Shown here: positions 40,001-53,958 of the stretch, one piece after another
How the letters are laid out: each line of letters starts with the position of its first letter
Position numbering within the stretch: position 1 is the first letter of the stretch
Assembly (NCBI GenBank): GCA_958510875.1
Contig: OY294067.1
Location: forward strand, 30,182,912 to 30,246,911
Source of the DNA: Endomychus coccineus
Lineage: Eukaryota > Arthropoda > Insecta > Coleoptera > Endomychidae
Length of the DNA stretch: 64,000 nucleotides
Direction of reading: 5' to 3'
Made by a program: the position numbers and the translations under genes
The notes under the pieces: generated by a model
Databases searched by the model: none
What the model saw: only the letters and a program-made list of their open reading frames with translations
What the model was told of the DNA's origin: nothing

Positions 40001-43000
40001 TATTCTAAACATCCTACAATGAAAACTTCACAATCTCATTCAGAAGATTTCTAACACGTTTCACCAAGTTTCTCTGATGAATAATATGTATTACCCAGCG
40101 TTTTTTTAATCTATTTTGATCCTTCTCTAACAGTTTCGGTCTCCATAAGTCGGTTCCATACATGAGGTATCTTACTTTGAAGAACTTTAGACCAATTAAC
40201 TCTAACAACAACCCAAAGCTACCATATGCTTAGTCTTGTTGAATGAAGTTTGAACAAGTTATGCAGAAACGTTCAAACCGTGAAACCGGAATAACCCGCT
40301 GAAAAAACATCACTCAGCCATATTATATGGTACTATTTCTCTAAGATCTGACGGATGTAGGCAACGAAAACCCTTTTCTATCGTTCATTATTCCTTGAGA
40401 ACATACAATATCCTCAACTTATTTCGAAGAGACTTCTACGTTTGTCATAACCTCTCCCAAAACAAGTGATGTTTAACCGCATATTGGTGATAGTAGTTCT
40501 CGAAGGTCTCCTCCCCCTTTCTTCGTTCGATGAAATTGTATGCCATATCAGATGAGTTGTTGAATACTAATCAACAAGCACTAAAGGCCACCTTTTTATA
40601 AAAACATCAAAGTTAAATTCCAAGGATCATGGAAGATATGTAGGTGTCATTGAGTTGAGCGATTGCTCGTCATAACTACTCTAAAAAATGTTGATTGAGA
40701 AGCAAGAATTCTTCTAACTTTTCAATAATCGTTCCATATTCAAACTAGGCAAGTTTCCTTTCTCGATTTAATTTCCCTTGCACTTGAAACAGCTGTTAAG
40801 CTTCCTACTGAAGTTGTTGATGCGTATGTCACTGTGATGAATTAATTGGAGTGGGGTTAGTGTTTCCAATTGGTTCAAGGTTATTGGTAATTGTCTATTA
40901 GTGATTACGACCTTAGATGTAGAATGAGATTTCGTTAAGTTGGTGATTCGAAAGATAAAGAATATTTCATTGCTTCATGATTAACGAGCATCATCTTTAA
41001 ATGTATTTGGATGGAAAATAAAGAATATATTTATTCAGCTGAAGATCTTGTTTCAAATCTTACTAAACCTTGTCATGACATTGTAACCAAGTATAAATGG
41101 TATTTTAAAATATCTGTTTTGGAAGGATATAATGTAAAACAACTTGATTTCTGGTAATATATTTTATTTCTTAAAACTATTCAGATGTGTACTTTATATT
41201 CACAACATTTGTCTCCGAAGCATATTTCCATTATCTATAATAAAAAAGTCTACTGGTAACTGCTTGATTAGATTTAGTCTTGAAAAGTACCTGGCAAAGT
41301 CCGAGTATTTCTCATCACTTATAAAAAAAATGTATGGCAGCAGACTATACAAATTCAATTTTTAGGATTAATTTTCTCAAGTGCCATATTAACATGTAAT
41401 ATAATGTATTCATAATTTATATTAATTTTTTCAACTGGGAATGTTAAGTAGGGTACTGAGTTGAAAGTGTATTAGACATAGAGATATAGTACTGTCCTCA
41501 TGAACTTATGAACAGACCAGATACATTTTTCGGTTAGGTTTTGATGTTATTAAATAGAATTTCAGAAAAGACATAATATTTTCCCAATTTCTTCTCTTTT
41601 GGTAAAATATTTTGACTTTGTGAATATCACGTTCTACTTTTTCAAATTGAAATATCCAAATCCAAAAAAATGTTTGCCATAATTTTGAACGAGATGGAAT
41701 ATTTATAAAACGACATTTCACGCTACTAGTATGGTTACATTTTTCGAGCTATTAATAATTTAGATATTCGAGTAATTCTCTTCAAAATGGTTAACCCTCA
41801 ATATTTTAGAAACATTGTTTTATTATAAATATAAGAATAAAGAATTTCAATTAATAATTTTGAGAATAATTTTATCTTTTGCGAATGCAAAATTATACGA
41901 GTGCAAGAAAACTGAAAAAATTGGAAACAATTCATTAACTATTCAAGTTCTCAAACGAGTCAATTTAAAATCATGGGAATAAGGATTATACCGTCCGAAT
42001 TATAGTTTCAATGCATTTTAAGGAATTTTAGAACTCATAATTAAGAATATAATCTGATTATCAAGTACCTATACCATCTAAATAAAGTAATTATAGTTCA
42101 TAGTTTTAAATTACATATTATTAACACCAAGTTCCCTCAGGCGCTTTAGTGATCCAATATTTCAAACTGTGAATAATAATATTCTAATATATTACAACTA
42201 ATATAAAATAAGCTGCATTGTACCTATATTTTCAACAAGAACCACAATCTGCTAAATCTATTGAATATTTTCAATTATATTGTGATATTTGTGATATCTG
42301 ACAGTTTATTCTTCAAAATTAGGGAGTTTCACTTCAACTAGAAAGAGCAATGAACATTTGTAGTAACAGTAATGTAAACCGGAAAGTATTTGTTAGAAAA
42401 TGTAATAGTTTATTAGAAGTTAAAATTGTACAATATTGGCTGCTATTATGTTCAACACATCTAACTCTTCTCAAAATCAATGTTCGGCGTTCTGGAGATA
42501 TAGATACCTCGATGGTTTCGTTTTATTTTCTACTTAGAAAATATAATGTCCGATGGAATAACAATTTTCCAAGCTATGAATTGACTTAGCTTTTATCATA
42601 TCGAATGTGATAAAAAATCGTGAATAACCTCTTACTTGTTCACCATTCAATAAGTATCAACTTCCATTTTTCCTCACTGTTAAACGCGAACGCTATGATT
42701 TTTAAATAATTCTGCACATTTTCAACCTAAGATTTGCGGTTGGTAAAATTTTCTTCTCCCCTCATTTCTAGATATTTCAATTCAACAAGAGCACCAGCAC
42801 CATAATGAGAATGTTCTTCATTTCATCCCATTTACATCCCATACTATACGTAGTATTGGAAACGGGCGAAAAAAAATTCCGAATCTTCGCCGAAACATCA
42901 TTTTTGAGCCTTTCTGAATCGATCTAGTTCTAGACAACATTTGAGATGATGCCTTTGTGTACGAGTGTAAAAACTGTGGAGACGACTGCGTCGTTATTCC

Positions 43001-43130
43001 TGTTGGTCATACGAATTTGAAAATTTGCGAATAGCTTCATAAAGGGGAACTTTTGACATCCATATTTAGTTTTCCGAATGGAATTATATATAGTATTTTT
43101 TTAAACCATATATAGCACACACATATATTT
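40001..43130. other. unique A+T-rich DNA, no feature recognised
   Basis: Scattered ORFs below 80 residues (for example 40014-40211, 41144-41365, 41506-41721, 42350-42589) show no recognised domains. Confidence 0.4.
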
Positions 43131-43545
43131 AAACTGCTGAGGTGTCCGAAAGATACAAGATTCAAGTGACCCTACTTGCTATGAGCAGGAGAGGCCTAAA
43201 ACTGGTGACAGGACTCCTCACAGGACAGCTAAATAAACATCTACACACAATGGGCATTTTCGAAGACCCAGTTTGTACTAGATGTGGAGAAGCGGATGAA
43301 ACTTCCTCTCGCATCCTAACAGAAGGTCCAGCACTGGCTTCTTTTAGGCTACAACACCTCGGCAGAACACATATGCTGCTTGAAGCCATAAGAGATATCA
43401 GTCCATGCAAAATCTTAGCCTTCGGCACTGCCTTAGGTCTGCTGAACTGATTCTTGTATCAAGGGGCGCACAATGGACCCAATCAAGCGGTCTAAGTGCT
43501 CTGAACTTGCCCGCGCCCGCCGTGATTGATTGATTGATTGACTGA
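43131..43545 (+). pseudogene. LINE 3' end: zinc-knuckle region and (TGAT)n tail
   Basis: The 102-residue frame reads RRGLKLVTGLLTGQLNKHLH then GIFEDPVCTRCGEADET. This is the terminal knuckle region of the LINE family at 30.6 kb, but the H and last C are replaced (SSRILTEGPAL). The tail GCACAATGGACCCAATCAAG leads into TGATTGATTGATTGATTGAC. Confidence 0.8.
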
Positions 43546-43592
43546 CGATACGACGTCACAGTCTATTTCATATTTTTACTCTGTGGGAAATT

Positions 43593-44010
43593 TTGATAGA
43601 TAGATAGATAGATATATCATTTTATTCATGTTATGTACATAATATGTTTACACTCGTCAACATAAAATCTACATAAGATCATGATCTCGAATTTTAAAAC
43701 AGTAGTATTATAAACTGTAAAATTTAATAACTTATCTGTTGAATGAAAGAATATTTTTTAATTTCTTGAATTCTTTCCATGGTAATTCTCTAACGAGTTC
43801 GGGCAATTTATTAAAATATTGAAACGCTAAAAATGTTGGGTCATTTTGAGGTTTGTTAAGCCTAGGAAAATCTGTACGAATATTTCTAATATTACGAGTA
43901 TTGTGATCACGAAAATCCGCACTCAAGGAGTACTTATCTCTGTAATTATGTGCATATTTAATACATTCTTTTATGTATACAGATTTGGGAATGTTAATAT
44001 TCCTAATCCC
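43593..44010 (-). pseudogene. LINE RT C-terminus with (ATCT)n tail
   Basis: The minus-strand frame reads NINIPKSVYIKECIKYAHNY, then TDFPRLNKPQNDPTFLAFQY and FNKLPELVRELPWKEFKK. It matches the C-terminal end of CR1/Jockey-like insect reverse transcriptases (FNKLPxxIRxLPxxxFK). A short 3' UTR ends in ATCTATCTATCTATCTATC (43617-43595), so the apparent GATA microsatellite is the tail of this LINE. Confidence 0.75.
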
Positions 44011-45437
44011 TTAAATAAATAGTTAGCATGTGACAGCATCAAACAAGGTTATATTATACTGTGAATAATTTCGAAAGTCAAACTGACTGCAGGTGTCAGT
44101 ATGAAACATGAAGTTGTAATAGCACATTGTATATCTAGTATAGGAAAAGCTGAACATTCCAGAACGACTGTAAAGATTTCCTGTCGAGGCCCAAGCCGAG
44201 ACTGGAAATACAGAGTCCAGGAATGTGGCTTTTCCTACGAGCCACACATACTAAGCCAGGTTACTACTTCCTTCCAACGTTGTTCTGCTAGAATAAACTA
44301 GAATAAATACTCTTTCTCTTTACAAATATTTTGTTTTAATAAGTTCCATTGATTTGAAAGCTAGATTTTGTAGTTGACTTACTCCCCACTTTGTTCGTGG
44401 GAAGTCGTTACTTTTCGAAACAATTTTCTTTTGAAATACCATATAAATCATTATAAGAATCATGTTGTTATAAAAAAATAACAACATCAATCCTTGAAAT
44501 TCAACAAATAACCACATGAGCATCTTAAATTTGCGAAAATTGATATTGTTTCTAGTTTAGATGCATTAGTTTAAGGTTTTAAATTCTGAGCCTCCTTGAA
44601 TAGTCCGAGCCCCCCCTCTCGTACAACCAGTATTGAATAGATCACATTTGCATTGCAAGCTTGTTGCTGTCTTTATAAATATGTGGCAGAATGAACAGAA
44701 TGTAGTCTATTACACTTAACAATCATTTCAAGGAAAATCGTACAGATCAAGACAGATGAAGTTATTTTCATCGTTATCGCTAAGATAATCTAATTAAATT
44801 CCTTTTATTTTATTTTTGTATTTAATTCTTGTTCATATTAATATTAATACAGATGAAGATAGGTTCTTCAAATTCTACGATAGTATCGCTAATATACTCA
44901 GTCATTTACTTCCTAAGACGATTATGGTCATTATTATTACGGATGCTAGATCATGGATTATAATAATTATCTACTATCGCACTATCTAAATCGGAATCTA
45001 ATTTAGAAATGTTCTCTCATATCACTATAAAAGGACCGGTAATGAATGTATTAACTTAGTTTTGCACAAGATATTGTTAACGTTAACAGTTCAGAATGAC
45101 ATTTTTCTCGTGAATCGTAATTTATTGCTGCTGAATGTATAGTTTGGAGTTGGTATAATTCTTCCTTAATTTCACAAGACACTAATTGTCATATTCTATT
45201 ATTTCCATCAATTTTATGCTGATGTAAGATTTTTTCCAAGATCTATCTCAAAGTAACGCATCGACTAAAGTACCAAAGCTTAGATAGGTAGATTGAACGC
45301 AAATTCGAATTTGAACCGAATTCATAAGCATCAATTTGCACCAAATTCAAATATATCTACCCCTAAATGAATCGGAAACGGCCCGTGAGATTTGCTTGGC
45401 ATTTCATATCATCAAAAATTACTAAAATATGTTATAA
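44011..45437. other. no feature recognised
   Basis: Unique A+T-rich DNA. ORFs at 44023-44523 show no domain. Confidence 0.4.
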
Positions 45438-45440
45438 TAT

Positions 45441-45740
45441 GAAAAAAAATATTCTCGTGTAAACCTTCTATAGGCTTGATTTTATGGAACCTCTACTCGT
45501 TATAATAGTTTTTATTTTATAATTTTGTACAATTTCTGAGATTACTTACAACTCAAAATTAATAATGTATGATTGAATTAAGTAACTACGTAAATGAAAA
45601 AAAATATATTCTCGTGTATACATTTTATAGGCTTGATTTTATGGAACCTCTACTGGTTATAAAAGTTTCTATTTTATAATTTTGAACAACTTCTGAGATT
45701 ACTTTCAGCTGTATGATAGGATTATGTAAATATACAAAAC
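45441..45740. repeat. 157-bp tandem duplication
   Basis: GAAAAAAAATATTCTCGTGT, TAGGCTTGATTTTATGGAAC and TTCTGAGATTACTT appear at 45441-45597 and again 157 bp later, with a few substitutions. Confidence 0.85.
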
Positions 45741-48700
45741 CTGGAAAAAAAACTAGTTTGTTGAAAAACAACTGAAGGTAAATGACGGTAATATTCGCAA
45801 GTGTAGCAATCAGGCTGTGCTATTATGAAATTCGGACTAAAGCACGCAAGCCAAAAGACCTTGACATCGAGAATCGAAAATTACTATTATTTGATACATA
45901 TTTATAATACAGGAAAAGTATTTGAACAAAAGACGATTACAAAAAGTCTCTATATTCAACTCACGATCAGATAATTCCAACAAACCTCGACCGTCTGGTG
46001 TTTTACAGCTGATAAGCCCACAGGGATGCAAATAACATTCGAGCACTATTGAATTTAAATAGATTATAGATTCTATAAAGATTTGTTAATGAATGAAGTG
46101 ACCCGTTTAGGGAAGTGGGTTTGATTTACAACGTAGCCTAAATTCCAAAAAATTCGTAAATCGAACACTATCCAAGGAATCTTCATTTTGAAAAATTCTT
46201 CTAGTTCCGCAACCATTACATTCAGAAACAGGTTAATATAAGCTGTAGTAATAATGACTATTTAATTTCCAAAAGTCATCCTAATCTATAAAACGTGTAC
46301 TTGGGGTTATATATTGAACTATCTATATGAAAAGAAGAAATTTCAAGACTTGTTTTCTTTGAAATTAGGATGATTTGTTTTAAATAAAATCTGGCAAGGC
46401 CCAGCTAATCTTATGTTATAGTTAAAACTAAAATTCTACATGATTATGTAATAATATATTCAAAACTTTACATTTCGAATCGCATAGCTAAAAATTGTCG
46501 CTGGAATTCTGGTATTATTTTTCTGATAAATGAAAAAATAAAGCGTCTAAAACTAAATATGTATATGAACTGTCATTATTAAAGGAGATTTGTATCGTAC
46601 TAATATATCAATTTATATTGAACTGGTTTTAGCTATTTCACATTCTTTAATGTAATAATAATTCCAAAATTGTATTCATTACCTGAGTTTGAATGTTTCT
46701 TTCAACAAATTTTATTATTTCGACTCTTAAAGTTTTTAATTCGGGCGATAACTGAGCCAATCAACAAAAAATTATATATTAGATTTAAGTGGTCGATAGC
46801 AATAATAGTTATTTATGTAATTATAGTCTAAAATTATATTATCATTATCGTAGCCAATCCTGAAGGACTGCCAGATTGATGGAGCCCTTTTTTGACTAAT
46901 AATCTACATATCTAAAATTTTAATAAACTTATTTTCTACACGGAATGCACATTTAATCATGTCATCGGTATTAGACGCATTTAACGAGTATGTCATAAAC
47001 TGTATGCTAAGTGCACAATAAAACATCCCGCTTCTACAGGATAATTTGAAAAATTTTAATAATATCTGTAGGTTATCAATCAAAATTCTGAATGAAGTCT
47101 GCTCTACGACCAATCTATATAAATATTTATACGAGTGATCCACTTAAGAGGCATTACTTGTCAAATTAATTCAGCAGGTATGTGTAAGCATATTATTGTT
47201 TGAAAATATCAGTACAAAAACGCAGATATCGATCTCGTTTCTGATTGTATCATATGCTTTTTAAATTAACAACGGCTCCCAGATGCCAGGCTAATAGACC
47301 TAATATATTTGTAATTGTAATTTTGTAATAAATAACTGTAGATTATATAGATATTGATATTGATGTATGATTGACAACTGCGATACTATGCTACTAGTTT
47401 TTAAATCTCCATCATAATAATTCAAAACTACTAAAAATGTGTATCTGTATTATTTACTACTATGTTATTTAAATCTTCATTTAAATGTTAATTAGCTGAA
47501 CATAGCTTTAATTATAATTTTACGATGTGTATAGTAACTTTAAGTATCTTTATGTTTTTGAATAAATATAAAAATATATAAATTTATTATTGATGTTTTA
47601 ATAGCCTCCCAACATGGAATTATTTAGTTCTAGATGTCGATTTGTTCCGGTATTGTTTTGATAATGTACGACCAATAAAAAATGAGACAATTAAATGATT
47701 ACTGAGGTAACTAGATGAATAAACCATGACATTTGTCAATACCACAGCTCTCTTAAAACAAGACTGAAACTTTCCTACTACTGTACTCAAACAGAGAATT
47801 TTTATCGCACCATGGATAGTTTCTTTTTAATTCTGTTGATTTTGGATGCCCCATGGCAACCTTCTTAAACCACAGGCTACAATCAAGTACTCTTAACAGT
47901 AGTAAGTATGAACATTTATACATTTAAGCTGAATTTTGCATTTAGAAATGGATATGAGATATATTTCAAAAAACATAGGCCAAGAAACTTATGACATTTT
48001 TCTTCCGAAGAATAACTACTGACTGGCATCTTCCGGAAAAATATTGCTTCAAATTTTAGGTGCAAGGGTTATTTCAAGATAGTTCGGATAGAACGTTAAG
48101 TATAACTTTTGTAGTTATCGCAATACGTTTGTTCTCGTTTTGAGACCTCATTCGACAAATTCCAGTAACAACCAAATTTGTCATTTCAAATCAGACGGAG
48201 ATAGACAGACACGATATCAAAAGTGAGCCATACAATAAAACAGTTTGATATTACGCTCACGTTTGCCATTTCTATGGAAATATGAAGTCAGAGTTCTAGG
48301 TTTTAGTATAAAAGAATATAAGCAGCTTTTATAAAATAAAATAAACATCACAACAAACCAGCAATATACACGTACCAAAGTGTTACTTCTCAAATCAAGG
48401 AAGAGATTCAGATTTGATGATATAAGATTCATGTTGCTCGAAAACGCCTACAAAGGCAACTTCGGCTTTTGATGATTACTGTGATAATATTATACCAAAC
48501 GGTTTCATGTACCAGCACGTCGTAGTATTTAATTACCAGTTAGTTTCAAACAATTTTTGAAGCCCCAAGTAGGCAGTAGGTGTTTTATTCTTATGAGTAG
48601 GAGCTCAAGTTGGCTCATAAAATACCAAATTAATTGAAATAATTACCCAATTTGAATAAAGTTAATTTACAAACATTTATACCTGGCGCGTCTGAGATAT

Positions 48701-49035
48701 CTTTGTTTCATAATATATCCTCTCTCTAAATAAAACTATTCTCGTTTTGATATTTCGAAGTTTCTTTGTTAATCAAAAATATAGTTTTATTTGTTAGTAT
48801 TTCCATGTAATTTAGACAAGAATGGATGGGTTGTGCTAGCCCATAGCTCCCACTACACTGAATCAAAACATAAAGAGCACAAAATATTGGGAAGAACATG
48901 CCAAACGTTCGATATTATACGCATCCGAATTGAAAAGAACAATTGATTCAATAATGAAATTGAGTCTAATTTTTCCAAGCTGTGCAAACAAAACCAAACT
49001 CATATATATTTTCAAGTATCATAGTCCACCCGAAT
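45741..49035. other. unique A+T-rich DNA, no feature recognised
   Basis: Reverse ORFs at 45837-46046, 46904-47143 and 48217-48432 have no recognised motif. No RNA gene was seen. Confidence 0.4.
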
Positions 49036-50430
49036 TAGACATAAAAATCGTCTGAAACGTAAAGATTTTGAGCAGCATACAGACCTGTTATTTTGGGAAG
49101 CTTCGACTTATAGAATACTAATATCACAGCCCTCGTGAAAAATATGATGTTTGGTGAAAATTTCCTATTTTTATGTTCCAAGACTTTTGTTTCAAATTGC
49201 GTATTTTCCCCGCTAGAACGCGCCATAGAAGGTGCGATAATCAGCTTTTTAAGTGATTTTTCACATTTTCAGTGTGAAATACTAATTTTGGAGAAAATTA
49301 TGAAGTGAGCAAAGTTATAAAAAGGAAATTTTCCTAATTTTATGTTGCAGAAGTTTTTTCTGAAATTGCGTACTTTCTCCGCTAGAACGCGCCGTAGAAG
49401 CTTCAGCTTTTTGAGCGATTTTTCACATTTGGATCTGGATTATCCTGATGATGTAGTAGAAGAAAAGATTGATATACTCGTAGATATGAGTTTGTTGAAT
49501 AACCCACTTGAAGCAACATCATCGTCGGAGGGAGAATGAATATATCAATTATTATTTTTTTGTAAAATACGATTATTTAGTTTGCTAATAAAAAATATTA
49601 TTTTCGAGATGAGCTTTTCGCTATAAAAAAAAACTACAATTCAAAACATTGTCTAAACGGTACAATATGTATGATCCTACATCTCATTGGCGTCTTCTAG
49701 CGGCCAAAATAATCAATTTGAAATAGTTGCAAATTTTCCGTTCTCCATTGACAATTTTCACCAAAATTAGTATTCCGTACTGATAATAAGGAAAATAAAT
49801 CACTTAAAAAGCTGATTATCTATAGCCGCGCCTTCTATGGCGCGTTCTAGTTTTGAAAATACGCATTTTCAGGAAAAACATATCTTTGCAACATAAAAAT
49901 AGGAAATTTTCCGTTCTACAACTTTGCTCTCTTGATAATTTTTACCAAAATTCACACTTAAAATATGAAAAATCACTTGAAAATCTGATTATCTATAATC
50001 CGTGCCCCTTCTTTGGCACATTCTAGCTGTGAAAATACGTATATAAGAAAAAACTTTTGAAACATAAAAATAGTAAATTTTCCGTTCTAGAACTTTCCTC
50101 TCTCCCTTGATAATTTTCACCAAAATTTGTATTTTTCACTCAAAATGTGAAAAATCACTTACAAAGCTGATTATTTATACCCGCAAAGTTTCTACAGCGC
50201 GCTCTAGCTGTGAAAATACGCAATTTCAAAAAAAAGTCTTGGAACTTCAAGATAGGAAATTATCCGTTTTTCAATTTTATAGACATATATCTTGAGAATC
50301 ACCCCTCCGTTCATCTGCGGGTTGTAAATTAGTGTTCTAGAAGTCAAAACCTTCCTAAAAAACCAGGTTTGTATGTTGCTCAAAATTTGTACACCAAAAA
50401 TGACCATTCCAATGGACTAATCAATTCCTC
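49036..50430. mobile_element. foldback-like element with tandemly repeated inverted arms
   Basis: The left arm holds two minus-sense units 169 bp apart (CTAGAACGCG at 49213 and 49382). The right arm holds three plus-sense units 177-180 bp apart (CGCGTTCTAG at 49841, and relatives at 50018 and 50198). Each unit carries GAAAATACGCA, AACATAAAAATAGGAAATTT and AAATCACTTA..AGCTGATTAT. Unique outer flanks are also inverted: ATTTTGAGCAGCATACAGAC at the left pairs with GTTTGTATGTTGCTCAAAAT at the right. Arms made of tandem repeats are the hallmark of Foldback elements. The centre holds a short ORF with a poly(A) signal. Confidence 0.75.
49342..49539 (+). CDS. ORF in the foldback centre, possible captured exon
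   Basis: The first half of the 65-residue frame is translated repeat. The second half is unique and acidic: HLDLDYPDDVVEEKIDILVD then MSLLNNPLEATSSSEGE. The stop at 49537-49539 is followed by AATAAA at 49587-49592, about 50 bp downstream. That is the layout of a terminal exon. No family is recognised. Alternatives are a coding remnant of the mobile element or a chance frame. Confidence 0.35.
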   Translation: MLQKFFLKLRTFSARTRRRSFSFLSDFSHLDLDYPDDVVEEKIDILVDMSLLNNPLEATSSSEGE

Positions 50431-53291
50431 TTGTTCATCTTTTCCTCCAGATAAATTAAACCTCAAAGACAAAGTATTGAAAACAATATCTAGTAAACTT
50501 TTGGAAAATTTTATCTACAAAACTAGGAAGATTCCATCGAAAATTATACAAACTAGACCATGAAAAAATTTCATAATACACTTCCATAGACTGTGTTGTA
50601 AAACAACTGAATTCAAAACGTTGTTCATATCGCGCATATCCGCTCCTACAACAAAAATTACTGGAACTTTTCAAAAATTGATTTAATTAAAGAAACAACA
50701 AATATTAATTTTATCCAATCACAATAATTTCTGTTTTTGCAGAAAAAACTATTTTCATCTGGGTTGTCAAGGTAATATGCCCAGTTTGTTTATTAGCTAT
50801 TCTGGAGAGATAAAGAAAATGACTGTCTTATTGTTACATCAGGCACTTGTCCAGCCAAATACAACTCAATCTTCTGTGTTATGTGATTTTGCATGTAAGC
50901 TTACTTGATCCTTATTACCTTAAACAAAAGTACTCCACCCCAATCAATAAAGAAAAATCCCTCGTGATTTTTATTTATTTGCTGGTGTTTCATGCTATTG
51001 CTAGGTAACAACGAGTTCGTACCTACAGACAACATGTATCCGATAAAACCTGAGATCTTGTTAAATTATATATGATAAATATTCTCAATATAAAATTGGC
51101 GCAAGCAATTATTTTGAGTTTATCATGTATTACATTCAAAAATTCAGAATTTCTAATTATAAAAATTTCTTCAGGGGCACTTGTATAGGTAAAATTGTAA
51201 GTTGAATCTCGACACTTTTAGAAGTCCCATTTTTCAATGGTCTGAGACAGTTATGTTCACATTTACAGTTTCAATTTAGTTTGATTATCACCAACCAATT
51301 CAATGTATGTTGATATATGCTTGAACTACCTGATACATTTTATCTTTAAGATCTCCACACGCTATCCCCACTGTGTTAATAACTTTCTGAATGATAATCA
51401 CTTTTCTTGATAAGTTTTTTGATGGGTGCCACCTTCTTTTCATCTGCAACTACACATTTCACTGATCACTTTTCAACGTCACAAATTAGAAGCGAAGAGA
51501 AAAAATCGCTCGGCTTACAAAACATAAGAACAAAACAGATTGTCCGTCATTTAGTCGTAGATTGATTGATATACAATTGTGTATCAATCTTCTAAATTGT
51601 TCAACAAACTGGCGCCTGAGACAAGCGAATTAATTTGCTGATACCGCTATAATCCTTTTAGCTCTCCAAAAAAGGGCAGTTTATTTGATTTTGCTTCGCT
51701 GCGTTCAGATACAATAGTTCAGTTGATAATAGAAAATAGAATAGTCATACCACAATTCTGACACCATAATTATATGGATCTTAGTGTCATCTGACACTGT
51801 AAAAACAACATATTTTGTCCTTAATATTTTCTGGGTCCATTAAAACGACCTATCAAACTTTTTCCAGCAATATTCTTTGCGCTATCCCACTTGTAAACAA
51901 CAAGACAGATATTTCCAATGAACGAGTATATAACTTCGATTATTTCAAACGATTTGTGGAAAAATATATAGGATGTCCTAAGATCACAATATATCCCAAA
52001 AAGGTTTCAAGGAAAATCGATGACAATACATCTGGCTACCTAGAAGCCCGTCTAAGTTTCTAGAACGTATATTGCTGCAATTTTTAGGATTAGAAAACGT
52101 AATCTAACTCTGTTACTGCCGCTGACATCACTTAAAACTGAAGATCTAATGCTGCAGATGATGCTGATTTTTTATATTCAGCATTCGAAAGAGGATAAAT
52201 CTAATGTAGAACACTTCATACCAAAATAAGAACACCATGTACACCAAAAAAGAGTGTCTGAGTTCAAAACTCAATTTGAGTAAAGTTTCTTAATTCAAAT
52301 CGCTCTTCACTTTTAAATACGAAAGTCACTAGTGTCGTAGCACTTCTTTCTTCATAAAGCTTAACCTATGCACCACTTATAGGCATAATTGCAGTAGTAC
52401 AATGTACGGTTATATCAGTAATTTTAACATAATGAAACAAATGAAATGTCATGACAGCGTATTAATATCAGACCGCACTAGATCAGAAATAATTACTACT
52501 ACAAATGGACGTTTTTCCAAAAGGTATCGCTATTTTGCATAGTCCGTTAGGCATTACGATCATAAAAGGGGCAAAATACATTAAAAACATGTTTATTATC
52601 ACATTTACGGAACAAGATCGATGAAACATAATATCGACACTGGCATTATACAGTGAGTTCATAAAAAAATACGAAAACTTTCCGCATTTCACCTAATGTG
52701 GACATCGAAAACAGTCATGCCATGAAAGTAAAATGTGCAACGACATTGCATTATTCACATATGACATTTACATTTCTTCTAATTAATTAAACTATTGTAT
52801 TGTAAATTTGACATTTGTAGAGAATGCAAGCCGTCGCGCCGTCGTGGCGGTTTTTCAAACCAAAACGTACTGCAAATTAACAACATATAAACTAAAATAA
52901 ATAACAACCATAAATATCGTTCTAAAAAAACATGCTTTCAATAAAAAACTAATAATACAAATCGGTTTTAAGGCACACAGGATTATTTGACGTATTTTAC
53001 AATTTACTAGAAACATCACACAAGTTACGTATTAGATTCAGCACAACATGAAATAAATATAATAAACTTAAACATTATCCACCATTTTGAACAAGGCACT
53101 TACTTTACAAAGACTAGAAGGTGAAATTATCTTAAAAGCGGGGCCGAAAACAATATACAAGTTTTTTTTTGCCGATACAGTAAAATTGGAGGGTGTTTAT
53201 GTATCGAAATCAATAAGTATGCATTAATAGATCTTTCTCTTTTGATTAGATAAATTATTCACAACGCCAAAAGGAGTTTTGAAGCATATTA
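50431..53291. other. unique A+T-rich DNA, no feature recognised
   Basis: ORFs at 50456-50674, 51815-52063 and 52483-52692 match nothing I recognise. A short inverted repeat (GATTGATATACAAT/TGTGTATCAATC) lies at about 51567. Confidence 0.4.
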
Positions 53292-53958
53292 TGTAGAGGT
53301 GCCCCAGCGATACGTATTTGAAATATCAACTAGCGTTTTTTTTAAACAGTAGCTACGGACATTCTGCATATTTTAAAATTATTTCCATAGCGCCCAAACT
53401 TATTTCTTTTAATGCAAACCCCCCTATACTTTAGCATCATTGGAGAGCTCTTTTGATTATGTTGAATATGAATTTTATGTTTATGGGAGATTTATGAACG
53501 TTTAAATTTTATGCTATATACCAGTATAAAAATATACAGGCTGTTCTATTTGAAAAAACTGAGTTATTCCCTGTTCCACGATTGAATAAGCACTCGAATG
53601 GAAATTCAGCTCATGTAAAAAGACTGTATACTTTAATCCCTGATTTATTTCCAACAGTAAAGTCGTCATGATTTTTCAAATATGGCGCTTTTTCACCCTT
53701 TTTTCGACCATAGAATCTAAAGATTTCATAATTGTCACATTGAGCTCAAACCCTATTTGAACAAAGGGGCGTTCCAATGATGCTATAATTTAGGAAGGTT
53801 TGCATTAAAAAAAACATAAGTTTGTGGCGTCACCATGTATAGAGACACTGAAACATAGAATATTTTGTTTTGTCCATAATGCCCGGAGATACCGTTGAAA
53901 AAAAGTCGATATCTCAAATAGGTTATGGCGGTTCCTTGTACACCTGGGACACCATGTA
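53292..53958. mobile_element. TIR element of about 670 bp
   Basis: Inverted blocks: AATGCAAACC...TTTAGCATCATTGGA (53411-53448) against TCCAATGATGCTATAATTTA and GGTTTGCATT (53774-53808); GATACGTATTTGAAATATC at the left against GATATCTCAAATAGGTTAT at the right; and ends GTAGAGGTGCCCCAG and CTGGGACACCATGTA. It is non-coding. The termini resemble mariner-type MITEs, but the target duplication is not certain. Confidence 0.6.

Noticed and set aside
51560..51592. Short palindrome GATTGATATACAAT/TGTGTATCAATC as a third micro-element copy
   Set aside because: The sequence differs from the 14-bp ends and no flanking direct repeat is present.
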